Shown here piece after piece: positions 62,257-64,000 of a DNA stretch of 64,000 nucleotides. A model generated the notes under the pieces. It did not search any database. It was not told the DNA's origin and saw only the letters and a list, made by a program, of their open reading frames with translations. This stretch comes from Chrysoperla carnea (lineage: Eukaryota > Arthropoda > Insecta > Neuroptera > Chrysopidae): the NCBI RefSeq assembly GCF_905475395.1, contig NC_058342.1:1312501-1376500 (forward strand). Reading direction: 5' to 3'. A program made the translations under genes and the position numbers. Each line of letters begins with the position of its first letter. Within the stretch, counting starts at the first letter, position 1.

Positions 62257-64000
62257 TTCATGTTTCAACGTATTTTTTTTTATCGAAAGAAAAATGTAAT
62301 TCGTTAAACATACTTAGATAAAATTTTTCTAAATAGGTAAAACGCTAGCTTGCCAATTACTACGAAAAATAAAACGCGAATTAAATTGTTACATACTTTA
62401 TTTATGATGTTATATCTTGTTGTATACTTAGATATTAATAATAAAATAGATGACTTAACTATTACGTATGCTATATTTAAAAAAAGTCTTTAATGTGTAA
62501 GAATATAAAAATACTAAAATTAAATTATTTCCACTTTTCTCGCTTTTCTGTTTGCAATATCCTTGATAGTTTCGTGTCTGTCTATTTTGACATTAAAGAC
62601 AGACAGCTATAATTATTTGTATAGAATTAAATACAAAGAATTTACCACTACATGAAGCGTTCCTTGAATTCAATTTAATAAACTCTTCATCGATAAAATG
62701 ACTGGTTTCTGTCTCTAATAATTCTTTGGAAGTGGATGGTAGAGAGGTAAAACTTATTTTAGTTTCATATTACAACGTTCTTCCTGTTTTCTTTTCCTTA
62801 TAAGATTCTAGTAATCAGATAAGTTTTTTTTTAGTCTTGATTACTATTACTTTCGTCACGTTCAACAGAATGTAACACAGAATGGTACACACTATAATAT
62901 ATTTTTCTTAGTGCTAGAACTCAATGCGCACGCGCACCCTGCGCACACTTTCGACTAATAGATTGTTAATTTTTGTTGGAGTTCTCTTTCGTTAAACTTT
63001 GTCGCACAAATCGCATCGGCTTGCGTTCATAAACACACTCACAAATCTCACGGCCCAGCGGCTGTTGTTTTGATTCGTTTAGCTCTGAGTAATTAATAAA
63101 AACTAAAACCCAAAGCGTAAAAGAAAACCACAAACGTAAATACTATATGTTTTGTTATTTACAAGACATATGTTACGCCTATTTACCTACTTAGTTATCG
63201 ATATTAAACTACAAAGAGTATGTTGTTTTGTAAGTATGACATTTCAGTGGGGGCACCTTCTTTGTCTCGGCGTCTGTGTGCCCCACACACTTTGGATACA
63301 GGGTCGACGTGGCCCTGCGTCTAGGACATCCTAGGGGACACTACCGAAAACATAACGAAAATGACCAAATATATATTACTAATTAGCTGACTGTGTGAAT
63401 TAATATTTATATTTATTCAAATATAATTTTACATTTCATGTAAATTGAATGTTGCTATGCCATCTTGAATACAAAAATAAGAGGACACTTAAACTTTATT
63501 AGCTCTAATAAGCCACAAGCGTGGTTCTTTATGGAGTCAAATGTGGCCAGAAAGTACGTACTTTCAGCTAAGGGATATTTAAAAGGTATTTTTTAAATAT
63601 TTAGTTGAATAAGTAGTTAATCTCGCTTGTAAGTATCTATGTAGTTTCGAACAAAAGTATGGTATTTCATTTCTGCATACGTAACCCGTCACCACTCGCG
63701 TTATGGACATTTTGTTCATGCTCGATTATAAAAAAAAAAAAAATTTTTATTTTTCAAAATAAGATAACTTTTGCTATCTTCATATACTTTTACAGTATAA
63801 TATAATTTTTCTATACAATTTTCGAATTCTGAATTTTTCAGATTTCAACCTATGCTAGATATTCACCATACATTAGTTTCAAGTCCTTAAGAAATTATGA
63901 GAATCTCACCACGAGAGTAAAAGCTAAAGCAAAAAATTATTAACTTCTGAAATTTTTGGGCCTCCTCGTTAGTTTAATATAAAACGTACTCAGTAAATTA
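62257..64000. other. Non-coding, with a CpG-richer stretch
   Basis: No gene is seen. 62920-63070 (GCGCACGCGCACCC, CTCACGGCCCAGCGGC) and 63240-63345 are clearly richer in G, C and CpG than their surroundings. They could be a promoter or first untranslated exon of a gene outside the window, or transposon remains. Confidence 0.35.

Overview
This is an AT-rich, repeat-dense animal genomic window, most likely from an insect. The evidence is eukaryotic throughout: GT-AG introns, Jockey-like and R2-like non-LTR retrotransposons, Ty3/Gypsy elements, histone H3/H4 sequences, a DUF4806-like host gene, and Polinton/adintovirus-like DNA elements. I cannot fix the order or species. There are no bacterial features, no rRNA and no CRISPR.

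Layout. 0.26-3.42 kb is a decayed Jockey-like LINE. 3.4-6.8 kb holds repeats, including a 120-bp tandem array and a large fold-back element. A tRNA-derived sequence (6.8 kb) and a broken histone H3 copy (7.4-7.7 kb, minus) follow. 7.98-12.3 kb is a second Jockey-like LINE whose reverse transcriptase is split by an insertion. A divergent but open histone H4-like gene lies at 12.57 kb. 13.0-14.9 kb is the 3' end of an endonuclease-tailed LINE (minus). 15.8-19.26 kb is a decayed Gypsy element (minus). 19.3-20.25 kb is a third Jockey-like ORF1.

21.0-28.6 kb is the most unusual block, a partial Polinton/adintovirus-like element. It has an open capsid-like gene, an adenain-like protease, a broken penton-like gene, a coiled-coil gene and several accessory genes. 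Two plus-strand accessory loci are spliced. One of them (23088-23677) is a five-exon gene for a small single-span membrane protein, with all four introns in phase 2; single-frame reading misses it. The block is cut on the right inside a VP1-like tail by a third LINE (28.6-31.2 kb), which itself carries two copies of a dispersed repeat.

32782-40840 is a nearly complete Gypsy element (minus) with 1.68-kb LTRs, a CGGG target duplication, intact gag and pol ORFs, and an A-AAA-AAC slippery site abutting the gag stop. It sits inside an R2-like LINE copy; three further partial R2-like copies follow head to tail (to 45.1 kb).

47.08-55.18 kb is a decayed DUF4806-like host gene. It is interrupted by a second, deleted Polinton-like element (48145-54323) with 683-bp terminal inverted repeats and the 6-bp target duplication ATAAAC. 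This element keeps fragments of the packaging ATPase, phospholipase A2/VP1-like protein, protease, protein-primed DNA polymerase and integrase chromodomain, and an accessory gene homologous to one in the 21-kb block. The two elements therefore look like complementary remains of one virus-like lineage. From 55.2 kb on there are small DNA elements (a pogo-like MITE and an inverted-repeat element carrying a coding fragment), a degenerate tandem repeat, and AT-rich DNA with only one further LINE scrap.
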